Assembly (NCBI GenBank): GCA_021904315.1
Contig: CM038915.1
Location: 1,240,001-1,304,000 of the forward strand
Reading direction: 5' to 3'
DNA: 64,000 nt
Source: Sphagnum magellanicum
Taxonomy: Eukaryota > Streptophyta > Sphagnopsida > Sphagnales > Sphagnaceae
In this document: positions 38,000 through 50,100 of the stretch, piece by piece
How positions within the stretch are numbered: position 1 is the stretch's first letter
How the letters are laid out: every line of letters begins with the position of its first letter
The notes under the pieces: model-generated
What the model was told of the DNA's origin: nothing
Database searches by the model: none
The model's input: the letters and a program-made list of their open reading frames with translations, nothing else
Made by a program: the position numbers and the translations under genes

Positions 38000-40900
38000 T
38001 TTAGATTCCATGTATTTATAAGGTTTGAGTTTATTCACATTGACCAACACGGGGTTAGTTTCAAACTTATCAATGGTCACCAATAACATTATGTTATTTG
38101 GCAACACATACTATACTATGTATGGTCCAAACCATTTCCTAGTAAACTTCCCTAGGTGTGACTTATGCCCTTTGGAAACCATAGAATATAATCACCAAAA
38201 CTGAACTATTTTTTCGAATTCTTTTGTTGATTCCATAATGCTCTATTCCATTACTGAATTCCTACAATTTCTATAGCCTACATTCTAGCTTCCTGCAACT
38301 TCTCAAGCTCTGAAATTTTGTTAGTTAAAATTCTCACTGGAATATCATCTTTTTCATTTCCACTAGCAACTAGAACAATGTACTATGTGGGCATAAATGG
38401 ATGTAATCCATACATTAATTGATATGGTGTATACCTTGTTGCTATTTTGTATGTAGCTTTGTATGAAAATAACACTGTAGATAGATGTTCATCCCAATTT
38501 GTTATATTTTCACTAACTAACTTGGTCAACAATGTCCCAAGTACCTTGTTAGCAGACTCAACCTACCCATTCCCCTAAGGATAATTTGTAAAACTCACAT
38601 GTTTCATCATAAAATGATCTATCAAATATTTGATGGCATCATTAATGAAATGAATTCCTTGATTTGTAACTACATTCAAAGGACATCCAAACTTGGTTAA
38701 TATGCATTCATACAAAAATTTTATTATGACTGTTGTTATATTAATTTTCAATGCTCTTGCTTCCACCCACTTAGTAGCATAATCTGTGCCAACAAGAATA
38801 TATTTGTTCCTTGTATATCTTCTTGCTGGCTTAATTCGCCCCACAAAATCAAGTCCCCATTTCATAAATGGTTCCTCTGGAAGATTTGTGACTAGCTTTG
38901 CAAGACTTTGAGTTACCAATCCTCTTGTTTTTTTACATGCATCATAAGATCTACAATAATCATGCACGTCCTTGTACATAGTTGGCCATTAATATCCAAC
39001 ATCCAATATCTTCCTCTACTTTATTTTAGTTGCAAAATGCCTACTTAAAGGTCCTTCATGCAGTTCTTTCATTACCATATGTGCATTTGTTGTTATCAAA
39101 CATCGTTGCAATTTGTTATCTTGGCCCATTTTGTACAATTCACAATTCTTCAATGTAAAAGGCTTTGCTCTCCTGACCAATCTCTACTTTTGTTGCATCG
39201 ATAATGTGCCCTCAAACTGTCATATTTTCAAAAAATTATTTTACATCATTTAGCCATTCAGGCCCTATATAAAACAAACTTGCATATGTGGTTTAATCAG
39301 GCACACTTGTGGGATATCCAGTAATCTTAACAATGCATATGTAGCTACACGAGTTTTACCTAGTTTATACATTATTGTGAAATCGTATTCAAGGAACAAG
39401 AACAACCATCTAGTTATTCTCCCTGAAACATGTGGTTTGTTGACCAAATAGACCAATGCCATATGACCTACATAAAAGACAAAATAAATAATGTTTGAAT
39501 TTGTGAAAAGAAAAAACCATTGCTAAAGCTTTGCTATCTATGTTGGGCTATAATTTTGTTCTGCTCTATTCAAAAGCCTAAAAGCATACACTATTGGTTG
39601 ATCACTCTTCCTTGTTATGTTCTAAGACAACATAGCCCCCATAGCTAACAAGGGCACATATGTATGAACATGAAATTCCACCTGCAGTTTGGTGATATGA
39701 ATATTAGTGCTTCAATAGACTTCTGTTTAATCAATTCCCATGCCTTTTGACATTCCTCTGTCCAAAGAAAAGTTTTTGTCTTTCTGGTCAGTTTAGTGAT
39801 AGATGCCATAATAACATCAAAGTTTTTTATAAAACATTTGTAAAACTATGCCATCCCATTAAATACTTGAATCTGCTAGGGATTCTTAAGTGGTGGCATG
39901 TTTACTAGTGCTTGTATTTTTTTTGGATCTAGTAGTTTCCCTTCTTTGGAAACAATAAAACCCAAAATCATCCCTGAAAATACCATAAATGCACATTTGT
40001 CTAGATTCAAACTAATGTCATATTCTTTGCATTTTTGAAAACATAATTTGAGCTTCTACAAATGACTCACCATGTCACTATACACTATAAAGTCATCCAA
40101 AAATATCTTCATAAAACTATCCAAATATTTTCTGAATGTTTTGGTCACAACTCTCTGATATGTTGGAGGTCCATTTTTAACTCCAAATGGCATCACCTTC
40201 CACATAAAAGCCCCCCAATCTATAACAAATGTAATCTTGTATCTATCCTTTGAAGCTATAGATATTTGATGATATCTTGAATATCCATCTAAGAGAGAAT
40301 ATGCTTCATACCCTATGTTTAACGCTTCATCTGTGAAAGGTAATTGGTATGGATCCTTTTTTGTGGCTACAATTAGTTTTTTGAAATCTATATAGATTCT
40401 CAACTTGCCATTTTTCTTGGGTACCACTACTATGGGTGACAACCATGTAGCTTCTTCTACAAATTTAATGAATCCAAGTGCTAACAACTTATTTATATTT
40501 TGTTTAATTGCTATAACATAGTTTGGATTTAATTTGTACCTAGCTTGATGTGCTAGTGGTATAATATTGTCCAACTTAGTTATGTGTTGTGCTAGCTCTA
40601 GTGGAATCCCTTTCAAATCTTTGTATGTCCATGCAAAAACATCTTTGAATTCCTTCAACAACTACTCCATTTCCAACACCTTGCATGTTTCCAGTTATGC
40701 ATTAATCTTCACCATTTGTGGTTTTGCATCAATTCCTAGAGTTTCATTCATTACAACACTCCCTAGTTGATGTTTGTATTATGTCTTTGGATACACCTTA
40801 TCCTCTAGAGCTACTTCTAGCTCATATTTGTTGCCATCTATCTTCTTCTCTATGTTCTATACTTCAGATCCATGTTCTAAAATACTAGTCTTCACAACTA

Positions 40901-41410
40901 TATCCATGATCCCCACATCTATGGTTTTCACAAATTGAATTATCCCAAGTAAATTGATTATTCCTATGGAGAACAATTTTGGCTCTCTAGCAAAGATGAT
41001 ATCTTCTTTTTCATATGTGATGCCATTTTGATAATCGTAGCATAGTAACATTTTTGGTCTTCTTACTTCACTTTCGGTAACTATAATTATTCTGACTGTC
41101 CCATTCCCTTGTATGGTAATAGTGTTACTTCCCTAATCATGTGCCACTTTAACATCCCTCAACCATGGTCTCCCCAACAACATGGAATAACTATAATCTA
41201 TCACACTATTATGAAATATAATAAACATAGTTATGTAAAGAATGCCATGAACATGTATCTTCAAATTTCTAATCAACCCCATTGGTTTTGTGGTTGTTTG
41301 ATTTGCCATGCTTAGATTATATGGTGCAAGTTTAAGCTTTTGAAGCCCTAACCTCAATTTCAATTGTTCCATGATAATATTAATTCCAAAACCTCCATCC
41401 AACAATGCAT
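38000..41410 (-). pseudogene. pol: Ty3 pol: protease, reverse transcriptase, RNase H, integrase
   Basis: Protease lies around 41133-41405 (LLDGG-like active site followed by SMLLGRPWLRDVKVAHD). Reverse transcriptase covers about 39.99-40.70 kb with VVPKKNGKLRIYIDF, MPFGVKNGPPTYQR and the catalytic FLDDF. RNase H and the connection span about 39.27-39.80 kb. Integrase covers about 38.2-39.0 kb with KWGLDFVG and VVTNQGIHF; the second catalytic acid has become asparagine (TDQG to TNQG), a G-to-A change. Stops interrupt the frame at, for example, complement 38563-38565, 38575-38577, 39846-39848, 39876-39878, 40056-40058 and 40662-40664, all TAG in place of expected Gln. A frame change occurs near 39.67 kb. 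Confidence 0.9.
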
Positions 41411-41419
41411 CATTTATTG

Positions 41420-43920
41420 TATTCTTCCTAATTTATACTTGGATAATTGCCATATGATTATTTATTGCTGCAACAATTGTCCCTACTTCTGGTATTGAAA
41501 AACCAACTTGTTTATCTATGGTTATTTTACTTACATTTTGAATTTTCTTTAGTTTTAGTTTTGCCAAAGATATTTGTTTAGCTCATGAGCTATTTTAAAC
41601 AATTGTCCTAAGTTCAAAGTATAATTTTTTTCTAACATCTATTTACCAATGTCCAAAAAAATCTTTTTTATTATGATTAGTTTCCCTTGTGAATTCACTA
41701 TTTCCTGAGATTTCTATGCATCCACAAGAGTAGTATTTGGCATACTCAGCCAAGTTGTGTTCCATCCCTCCATGGATGTGGATGGTCCTTCTATTTGGGT
41801 TTGTGTTTTTTGAATCTGTTGAATTATCTCCACCATTGACTATTTCAACTACTCTTATTTTTCCCAATTAGCAACATTTTTTGCTTTTCTTGGATCTCTA
41901 TCCTTGAACACTTGTTCTTTAATTACTTTATTTCTTGTGGTAACATTAACATCCACCACATTCACATCTACAATGACTATTTGTGTCTTAGCAACAGGTT
42001 GATTCTCTACTAATGTCATAGATTTCCCATGAAACATTTTTCGCATCTCAATAAACTTTGGACAATTTGTCATTTTATGTCCATTCAAACCACATATGTG
42101 ACATGCATATGAAGATGTCTTTTATGTTTTTTGACTTGGTTGTGCTGCCTCTGTGGTTACCACTGTGGTCTACTTTTTCTTCTTTCTACATGTCTCCACA
42201 TTGTGATTTGTCATCCCATAATTTGTGCAATGTTTGTTAGTTTTCCTTATATTACTTTGTGTTTTTGATGGTGTTACATGTTTGGTACTCTATGGTACTT
42301 ATAGTGCATTCCTTGCTTTTGCAATAATCATACCTTCTTCACACAACATTGTTACCTCCTTATGTTGTTGTAATGTTGATTGCTTCATCCCTGCAGTCGT
42401 AATTTTGAAGTATGATTGTAAACCCACTCTAAACATAGTAGACAAAAAATTGTCTATGGTTGGTACTTGTAAACCATGAACCAACTCCGTTCATAATAAA
42501 CCTCAGTCTCTTGCTTCATGTTCTTCAATTCCATGTATATTTATTCATCATTCTAAATATTCTAATGACATTTGCAAAATGCTTATGTAAGCCCTGAAAA
42601 TGTATAATCACAAAATTTTAACATGTAATTATGGCACCAATCCGATGCCATATCTTTTAACATATAACTAAACACATTGATGATATACTATTCAGAAGTC
42701 TTTACATTTGCTTTTACTACAAAATTGAACATCTGACATGAACATCTAGATCAACATTTTTTTGAAATCAAGATACTTAAGAGCTACCTTGTTTGGCCCA
42801 ACATAATGGCCATTTTTGTGATCAAGAATTGGTGTAATTATAACAGATGGTTCTCAATATCCTCCCCTTAAATTCACATGCTTAGCAATACTTGCTCTAA
42901 TGTGAAAAGGCACAAAAGGATAATCCATGATTGCATGTCTTGCTTCCTCACATAATGCATAGACCCTTAAAAGTAACCCAATCATCTTCGAATCCACATA
43001 TTCATGATCATGTGTTTCGGTTGTGTACCTTGTTTGATCCAACTTAAAATTCCATTGATGTGAATATTACCGTGATACTTCATCCAACACATCCACATGC
43101 GCTTCTGCATATTCAAATGATTGTGGGTAATTTTCCTTCGTCTCTTCAAACACATTAACATTGGTGTTTTCATCCATTTCCTAGTGTTCCACTGGTTTAT
43201 AGTAATTTGGAGATGTAGATTGATACACAAACCTAGGTTGCATACCTCTTGTAACATCCTTCCCTTGGCTAATCGTTAACTTTAAACTTGAGATTTCTTG
43301 TAATTGATTAGGTATTACAGAAATCCTTGCTTCGTCTTGATCTCTATGATTCTAAATCATATATTGTGGCTGAGAAGTACACTGCATTTGTTCATTTGGA
43401 TGAGTAGTTGAGTACATCTTTCCCCGTGAAGATTGTTGTTTGGAATTGTGCCTTCTCTGAAGACCCTCAGTCCATACGTCCCACCATACCACTTCTTGTG
43501 GTAGAAATGACATGTGCCCTTTAGGCCTTTCCTATGTTCTCAAAACTTGTCTGTCCAACATCAAATTTTGATATGGGGTTTTTGTAAGCTTACATATTCT
43601 TCTCCATTTTCAAAATTATCTTCTATTTGACTTTCAATTAATAACTTGTCGATTTGCCTCCAAGTCCAATTGTCATTGTAAACTTCGGGTCACCATCTGA
43701 TTCATTTCGTTTCACAATTTTTTGTTTTTAAAGTCTTTAGATAATTTTGCAGTCCTTATGATATTAACCATGTATACCACAGATATTTTCTAACATGCCC
43801 TTTAAAAATTTTGAATAGAAAAAAAAAAAACATTATTTGATTGAACATTTTCATCTATTATATACAACAAAATTTGTAGAAAACCTTTTCATTATTGAAA
43901 GAAAAAACAAAGAAAAAAAA
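41420..43920 (-). pseudogene. gag: Ty3 gag with zinc knuckles
   Basis: The frame follows the primer site and precedes protease. A CCHC zinc knuckle CHICGLNGHKMTNC is encoded at 42062-42103. A second, damaged one (CTNYGMTNHNVETC, 42188-42229) has Y for the second cysteine, a G-to-A change. Upstream lies a capsid-like stretch (ALCEEARHAIMDYPFVPFH near 42.9 kb). Many TAG/TAA/TGA stops interrupt it, again mostly where Gln or Arg is expected (for example VEH-stop-EMDEN near 43.19 kb and a KKK-stop-TTVVTTEAAQPSQKT segment near 42.16 kb). Confidence 0.8.
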
Positions 43921-43943
43921 TTCCCTGCAAGATGGTCGCCAAA
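43921..43943 (-). other. Primer-binding site of the Ty3 element
   Basis: Directly inside the 5' LTR the minus strand starts TTTGGCGACCATCTTGCAGG. This resembles the TTTGGCGCCGTTGCCGGGG-type sites of Tat/Athila-like elements with several changes. Which tRNA primes it cannot be settled from a decayed copy. Confidence 0.6.
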
Positions 43944-44566
43944 TGGTATAAGTGAAATTTAAATTCTTGCAAAATATTTCACACTACTATAACAACATAT
44001 TGACATTTCACATGCATATATTCACTATTCTTGTCTTAAGTTTCAACAAACTTAACACTACCATTCATTCCAACATCATATTCATGGTTATTGCATATAC
44101 CAAAATCTACACTTCAGAGTACATTGTAAAAAACTCTAGAAATGACATTATAGTTCATTTCATCATAATATGATACTATAGAAAATTCGCACAAAATATG
44201 AACATAGAATTCACTGTAAAAGTTTGTGCTTATTTGTATTATTGAAAACATGAATCCTAATTACATCATAATCCCATGTTTTGTTGAAAAAAATCCAAAA
44301 AAACATTTAAAATTTGTGCTACATCAAAATAAAATCTATGGTTTTCTACTACAAGTACCCACATTTCCTCCTATTCTTCTCTAAACTTCGTGTCTCATCT
44401 CCTCCTCCTATTCTCTAGAACTTTAACCTTTTGAACTATCCCAAATCACATCATTGTGATCAAAACAATAAAAATTCAAAATTCAAATTAACAAAATTCC
44501 CTAATTAGTTTTTATCTTAACTGCCTTGTTCATCCAAAATCACATACTCATCCTACCTCATTAACA
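43944..44566 (-). repeat. 5' LTR of the Ty3 element
   Basis: 623 bp, plus-strand ends TGGTATAA and TTAACA, matching 33227-33850 along its full length with small indels. The plus-strand flank after 44566 is CACAC, the target duplication. Mismatches against the partner are mostly C/T and G/A. Confidence 0.93.
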
Positions 44567-44571
44567 CACAC

Positions 44572-46325
44572 AATCATTCATAAAAGTTGCTAGAGCTAAT
44601 ATCTAGATAGTAAATCTAATATAACAATCTAATGTAAAATTGCATCTAACATAGGTCATGAAAAAGGATAAAATATTGGGTTAGGGAGTATATTAGTTAC
44701 CAACCTTAAAAGCCACATAGTCTTTAGATGAATTGATAAGGTATAATGAAGATGATATTTGCTTCTCCAATTCAATTGCTCCACCAAATTGATAGAAAGT
44801 TATAACCAATTCCAGAAAAGTAAATCACATAAACAAGGAAAAAATTGGCAGAAGAATATGTTCAAACCCATCTAACACCTACTTGCCATAATATTTGCAA
44901 ATAAGAAAAACTCTTGAAACATGATTGTTCAAGAATAAAAAGACAATATAGTAATATAACCCTTTTCCTATTCATGTAACTTGGTCATGTTTAGCATAAA
45001 GTCCATATACAAAACACATCTAACAAAGATATTTAGAAACATGATTAATTTCATTGTATCAAAAGTGTGCTAAAGGTACACGGAACATACATAGGAATTT
45101 TAGCTCTCCAAGTTAAATGCTAAAAAGTTTGTTGGGCACGACTGCAGTTCTTTTGACTTCCCCTTATTAATTGTTTCTATGTTTTCCAAATCTCTTTCTT
45201 TTACATTGTGGAGATTTCAAGTCCTACTAACACTAATGTTGTACATTAATATAATGGAGGGCCTTAATTAGGTCCATCTTCATAACCTTCATTCCACCGA
45301 TCAATGATTTTTAATCTAGGGCAAAAAAACCTTGCAATACTTGGCATTTTAACCTTTCAATACCAATCTCATAAATCGACCTAAAAATTTGTCCTTCTTA
45401 ACTTTGTTGCAATTGAGGTGAGATCAAGGATCCCTACCATAAGCCTGAAAAGCTTAAACACTAGGACAAAGGCTTGGTGATGTTTGCAACATCATCTTCC
45501 ATTTAGACTGAAGTGGCAATATGAAATGAAACTACAATCCATTTGACCATGACAACATGGCAACTAAGAGAAAACAACACCAATAAAAATACAACAACCA
45601 TGGCATTTCAATTGATGTGTAAATCCATGTAAGCACTTAAAACAAAAACGATAGCTATTTTTTAATTACCTTTAATTAGCTAGCAGTAACATAATCGTAC
45701 AACTAGTACAACTAATAGGTACAATTTTGGGAAAAAAAAACAATGCTCCAATTAGGTCTATGAGCATTATTCACCAAAATATTCATTTGATGCAACAAAC
45801 GAATCAACACCAGCAATGAATGCTAATGAGTCCATGAATTTGCCCCCAAGAGGATTTTTTTAATCTTTTTGAAGGGGTGGGGGCTTGATTTCCCATCAAA
45901 TCCTCTTGTTCCCATCAAAATCCTTTTGTTCTCATCAAGTTCCCAAACAATTCCCATCAAATTCCTCTTGTTCCCATTAATAACCAATCAAAATCCTTTT
46001 GTTCCCAAAAAGTTTTAATCAAATTCTTTTTGCTCCCATCAAACTCCCAAAAAATTCTCATCAAATTCCTCTTGTTCCCATCAATACCCTTTTGTTCTCA
46101 TCAAGTTCCCAAACAATTCCTCTTGTTCCCATCAAAATCCTTTTGTTCCCATGGCTATGGAGGATAGGTAGGTGAGCACGAAGGTGAACGTGAGACTCAT
46201 GAGAGACTCAAGTAGAGTGCTACACAAAGTGTTACAATTTGTGGGCGGGCTGGAAATGGAATTATAGGGATAGTTACAGGTAGACGTCCACCATGTGCAA
46301 CAAAGCAGAAAGTCGAAATTTTCAG
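44572..46325. other. Intergenic DNA with a 'ttcccatcaa' repeat array
   Basis: No recognised gene. The last part (45886-46152) is a variable tandem array with the words 'ttcccatcaaa', 'tcctcttg' and 'ccttttg' (see separate entry). The remainder is AT-rich and unremarkable. Confidence 0.65.
45886..46152. repeat. Variable tandem array of 'gttcccatcaaa' words
   Basis: About twelve imperfect repeats of 'tcccatcaa(a)' each followed by 'tcctcttgt' or 'atccttttgt' run from 45886 to 46152. Units are about 20-25 bp and group into a larger pattern that recurs after roughly 95-105 bp. No coding potential. Confidence 0.85.
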
Positions 46326-47140
46326 TGTCGCAACCCTACCTTGAGGGAGTGTGAGGATGAAACTCACACTCTCGAAATGGGGACTTGGGAGTCCTTCGGG
46401 ACTCCCAAAACTTCAGAGTTCAATTGCAAGGGTCAAAAAATCTTGCATTGGGGTGTTCCTTATATCATTGGAAAGTTATCGAAGTGTAGATGTCGAAAAT
46501 GGGCTCACATGGGACATCTACAGCACACGTTATGGCAAAAAGAAGAGCCGGGAGTCAAATTGGTAGTTTGATTCCCGACCACTAAAAGTCAGGAATCGAC
46601 TCGACCCCAATGCGTGCAGGTGGAGTGTGACACACTGTTGGAAAGCTTTCAAGGAGAGCTACAAGTTTTCTTCAGACCTCATCCCAATTAGAGGTTTGAG
46701 CAAAGAGTTATGACCTTGCAAAGTCTCGAGAATCCAAACCGGGACAGTTTTGGGACTCCTCTTTGGGAGTCCTGGGACAAAAAGCCATTCGGATGTGGGT
46801 GTCGTGGAAAGGCACAAAGAAAAATATATGGGGGAAGGTGGTGGCTTCCCCCGAGTTTGGGCCGTGGTGAGTCTTGTGAGTCCAGAGTTGCCCGTGGCTT
46901 GTCCTAACACTAAAGGTGCTCCAGAAAATGAACTAACCAACTTGTTGGTTGGTTTGATGCAGGTTCAAGTAAGTAAGTAAAGCTTGTCACTTTTCCTAGT
47001 CCCATTTCGGAGCTTCAGCACGCCCCTCTACCCCTTCTACTGCTGAGAGTTGGTAGCATGCCCCGAGTTCTTCACAATTTCGTTATTTGAACAACTGAGG
47101 CCCACTTTGGGTCTAACTAGGAACTTGGGAGTGCGTCATT
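46326..47140 (+). repeat. LTR-like dispersed repeat, copy 2 (inverted relative to copy 1)
   Basis: Starts TGTCGCAACC and matches the minus strand of 32195-33113. Shared blocks include 'atcgactcgaccccaatgcg' versus its diverged partner, 'gtgcaggtgg', 'ggaaagct(t/c)tc' and 'ggaaggtggtggcttcccc'. A TATA-like 'aaaatatat' precedes the last motif. Likely a solo LTR or fragment. Similarity fades near 47.14 kb. Confidence 0.65.
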
Positions 47141-50100
47141 CTGCTTGCCAGGTTTTGTGGAAGATCGCAGGCATATCTGCTTCTTATGCAGTCCACTGCA
47201 TTTATTCCTTCATGTGTGCAACCCAAGAGTAGTATAGTGGTAGTGTCAACCAATGCTTTGTATTCTAATACCTTGGCAACTTAAATAGTAATTAAGGTAG
47301 ACCGGCCAATGAATGAACATTTAAGCGTTCAAGGCAGGCCAGATTCAAGGGGAGGGCTATGTTGTTTCTAGTGTTCAAACAAAACTTGAACCCCTCCTCT
47401 TAGCACATTTGACACATTAAAATTGTCAAAAACAGATTACAAATGAGAAAGTTACATCCCCCCAAAGTAAAAGGGATCAAGAACTAAAAAACAAACAAAC
47501 CATCGAACATTACAAAGATTTGTTCTCAAACATTCAAAACATTCCTTGTATGTTGTTATGTTGCTATTAAAGTTCAAAGATGATTTGTAGAACTTTAGGT
47601 GGTGCTGTGACCTAAAAAAAGCTCTAAAATGAAAAAGTTGCCAAAGGAATGCCCTAAACTGATAGTTGATGGAGCATAGTGATTGCAATGTGCACTATAA
47701 CCATATGAAGTTAGGAATAACATGTTGTTTTGTGTGTTTTATGATTACAGGTTGTGCATTCATGGAGATGGGAGAGGAAAGGCGTTTTGTTTCCATAGAT
47801 TTAGAATGTGAGCTTTCTTGCTTATATGAGTTTGGTTTTAGTTCTTCAAATGGATTGGTGGGAATGTTTGCTTTGATTCGTGCACTGAATTATTGGAGGA
47901 TGAGGTGTTGTAAGCATACTTTTTGAAGGGGCGTTGGAGTTTAAAAAGGATGAAAGGCATTGAATGTAAGAAATCAATCCATAATGCTCTAGATGAAAAT
48001 CCTTTAAGGTGTACCACGCATGATGAGTCTATATTACAATCTTTTTTTACCCTATATTTTGATCCCCATAAAAAATAATGAATCAAAAATTGTCAAAAAT
48101 TTCAAAAGGACTATATTTTAGACTTACAATTTTAGATTCCATCATAATCATCCATAAATGTGTCTTTACATAGTAAAAAAGAACTAGGTAAAAAACACAA
48201 AAAAGGTTGACATTGTGACAAGATTTTGGTACATCGTAAAGAATTTACACCCCTCCATCATCATCATTGTCACTACATTGGGCATTTCTTAGGTTCCTTG
48301 CCAAAAACATCAACCATTCTGCATGACTTAAATCTTGATAGCTTCATGAATCCAATTCCTATCAACTCCCATTGTGGTGTTCACAAAGACAAAGGCCAAG
48401 ACACTCACATAGAAGACCATAACACAATCTTGTTAGTTTATTAAGGCAACAATAGTAGATGCATCCAAAATTAATTAATTTTTTTCACAAAATCTTTAAA
48501 TGTATTCCTTAAGTTCTCCAAGGAGGTTTTAGGAATGTGCGAGCCTCACAATTTTGGACGAATGGGTCAAAACATAGTAAAAGGAGCCATAAAAGGTGTC
48601 AGATGTCATATTTTGTCATAAAAAACTGGAGATTTTTATTTTTATTTTATTGCCATTTGAAACCATGGTAATCATGGCACATTATTCCTTTTTAACACAC
48701 TTGAATGTCAAGAAACTCAAATTAAAAATCCATTTGATCCAATTTTAAGTTTTGGTTTAATTAAAGACTTTTGGAAGTGAAAAGTTTTGTCATTAAAAAA
48801 TGACATTTTTACAACATACTTTCAAAGGACTTTCAATGGACTCATATAATAGAAATAAACTAACAGTAAAAAAAATGAGATGATAATAAAATATTAGACA
48901 CACTAAAAAACATTCACAATTTTAAAAATGTGGAATTCTAAAACTTTGAAAATTCAAAGTATGTACGTTTGAAAATTCAAAATTTCAAAACTTCAAGAGT
49001 GTTTTACCACATATAAATGGGGTGTAATGTACATGATATATTAAATTTTTTAAATTTTTATATTACATTAAATAAAACTTTTAATATTTTTTTGGTACGA
49101 TTTCAAATTAAAATCATTTTTCAAGATGAAACATAGATTTGCAAGGAATCTATACATTTTTACAAATTTCATATTTATTAAAAAATGAATAAGATTTTTT
49201 TTTGACTTATTGGGGCAATTTAAATAATTTTTCATAACAAGTTGCAAAAAAAATCAACCAAAAATTCATTCGTATGAAAAAAATATTTTGGGGAGAAAGG
49301 ACATGCAAGACTAATGTACAGCAACGTTTGTGGTTCCTTCGATCTCATTTTGACCTGAATATGAATACAACCCAATCACAAATTTTTTATAATTTTCTTG
49401 TCTTCATATATATTCTAAGCATAACAAATCTAAAATTTGATCCTAAGAGTTCAATGGTTTGTTTCTTTTTCAATTGTTTAATATTTGAAGTTTTGATTTT
49501 TTTTCAAATTTTTCACATTATGTTGAACTTTTATGGCTTGGTCACAATGCTCATTTTTCTAAGTCTAACAAGTATTATTTCATAGAACACAAATGTAGCA
49601 AGGCGGTCATGTCTGTGGGTGGTACCATTAGGAAAGTCATACCTTGATTTTTTTGGACCCATCAAACTTTGAAAAATCATAAGGAACACTTAAATGAACA
49701 TTTTCATAAAATTTTTTTGAATAAATTTATTAGGTTCCATAGAATTTTGAAATTTCAATAATATAAAAAAATTGTGTATTTTGATGTTCACAATCATTGC
49801 ATTAAAAAAAAAAAATTAGGAATGTAACGCCTATCTTTTTCTTTTAACTTTTTGGTTAGGAACACAAAATTTGAACATGATTTATGATTTTTTAATGAAT
49901 TTTTCTAAAGGTAATTTGGAAGTCATTTTATTTGTAGGTTTTTATTTGGCAATTAATTGATTAAATATGATTTAGTTATGAATTTCCAAAGTTGAGGATG
50001 TCGATTTTTCAAGGGGCCATTTTAATTAGGAATATAGAAATTTAAGATTTTCCAATTTTAAAAATTCCCAAATAGACTTCAAGCCATATATTAGAGCATG

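Larger units (their letters stand above)
33227..44566 (-). mobile_element. Complete but decayed Ty3/gypsy LTR retrotransposon, 11.3 kb
   Basis: The element is on the minus strand. LTRs are at 43944-44566 (5') and 33227-33850 (3'), flanked by an exact 5-bp target duplication CACAC (33222-33226 and 44567-44571). The order from the 5' LTR is primer-binding-site-like sequence, gag with zinc knuckles, protease, reverse transcriptase, RNase H, integrase, then an extra ~3.4-kb ORF before the 3' LTR. This order (integrase last in pol) defines Ty3/gypsy. The extra ORF and the TTTGGCG primer site suggest the Tat/Athila-like group. Numerous in-frame stops and a changed integrase acid make it inactive. 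LTRs differ by about 7 percent in the first 147 bp, mostly transitions, so it is an old insertion. Confidence 0.93.

Noticed and set aside
33227..44566. Reassigned genetic code with UAG read as glutamine
   Set aside because: The host genes in the window use CAA/CAG for Gln and end at TAA or TGA, and the element also carries TAA, TGA and missense damage. Cytosine deamination explains the pattern with fewer assumptions.
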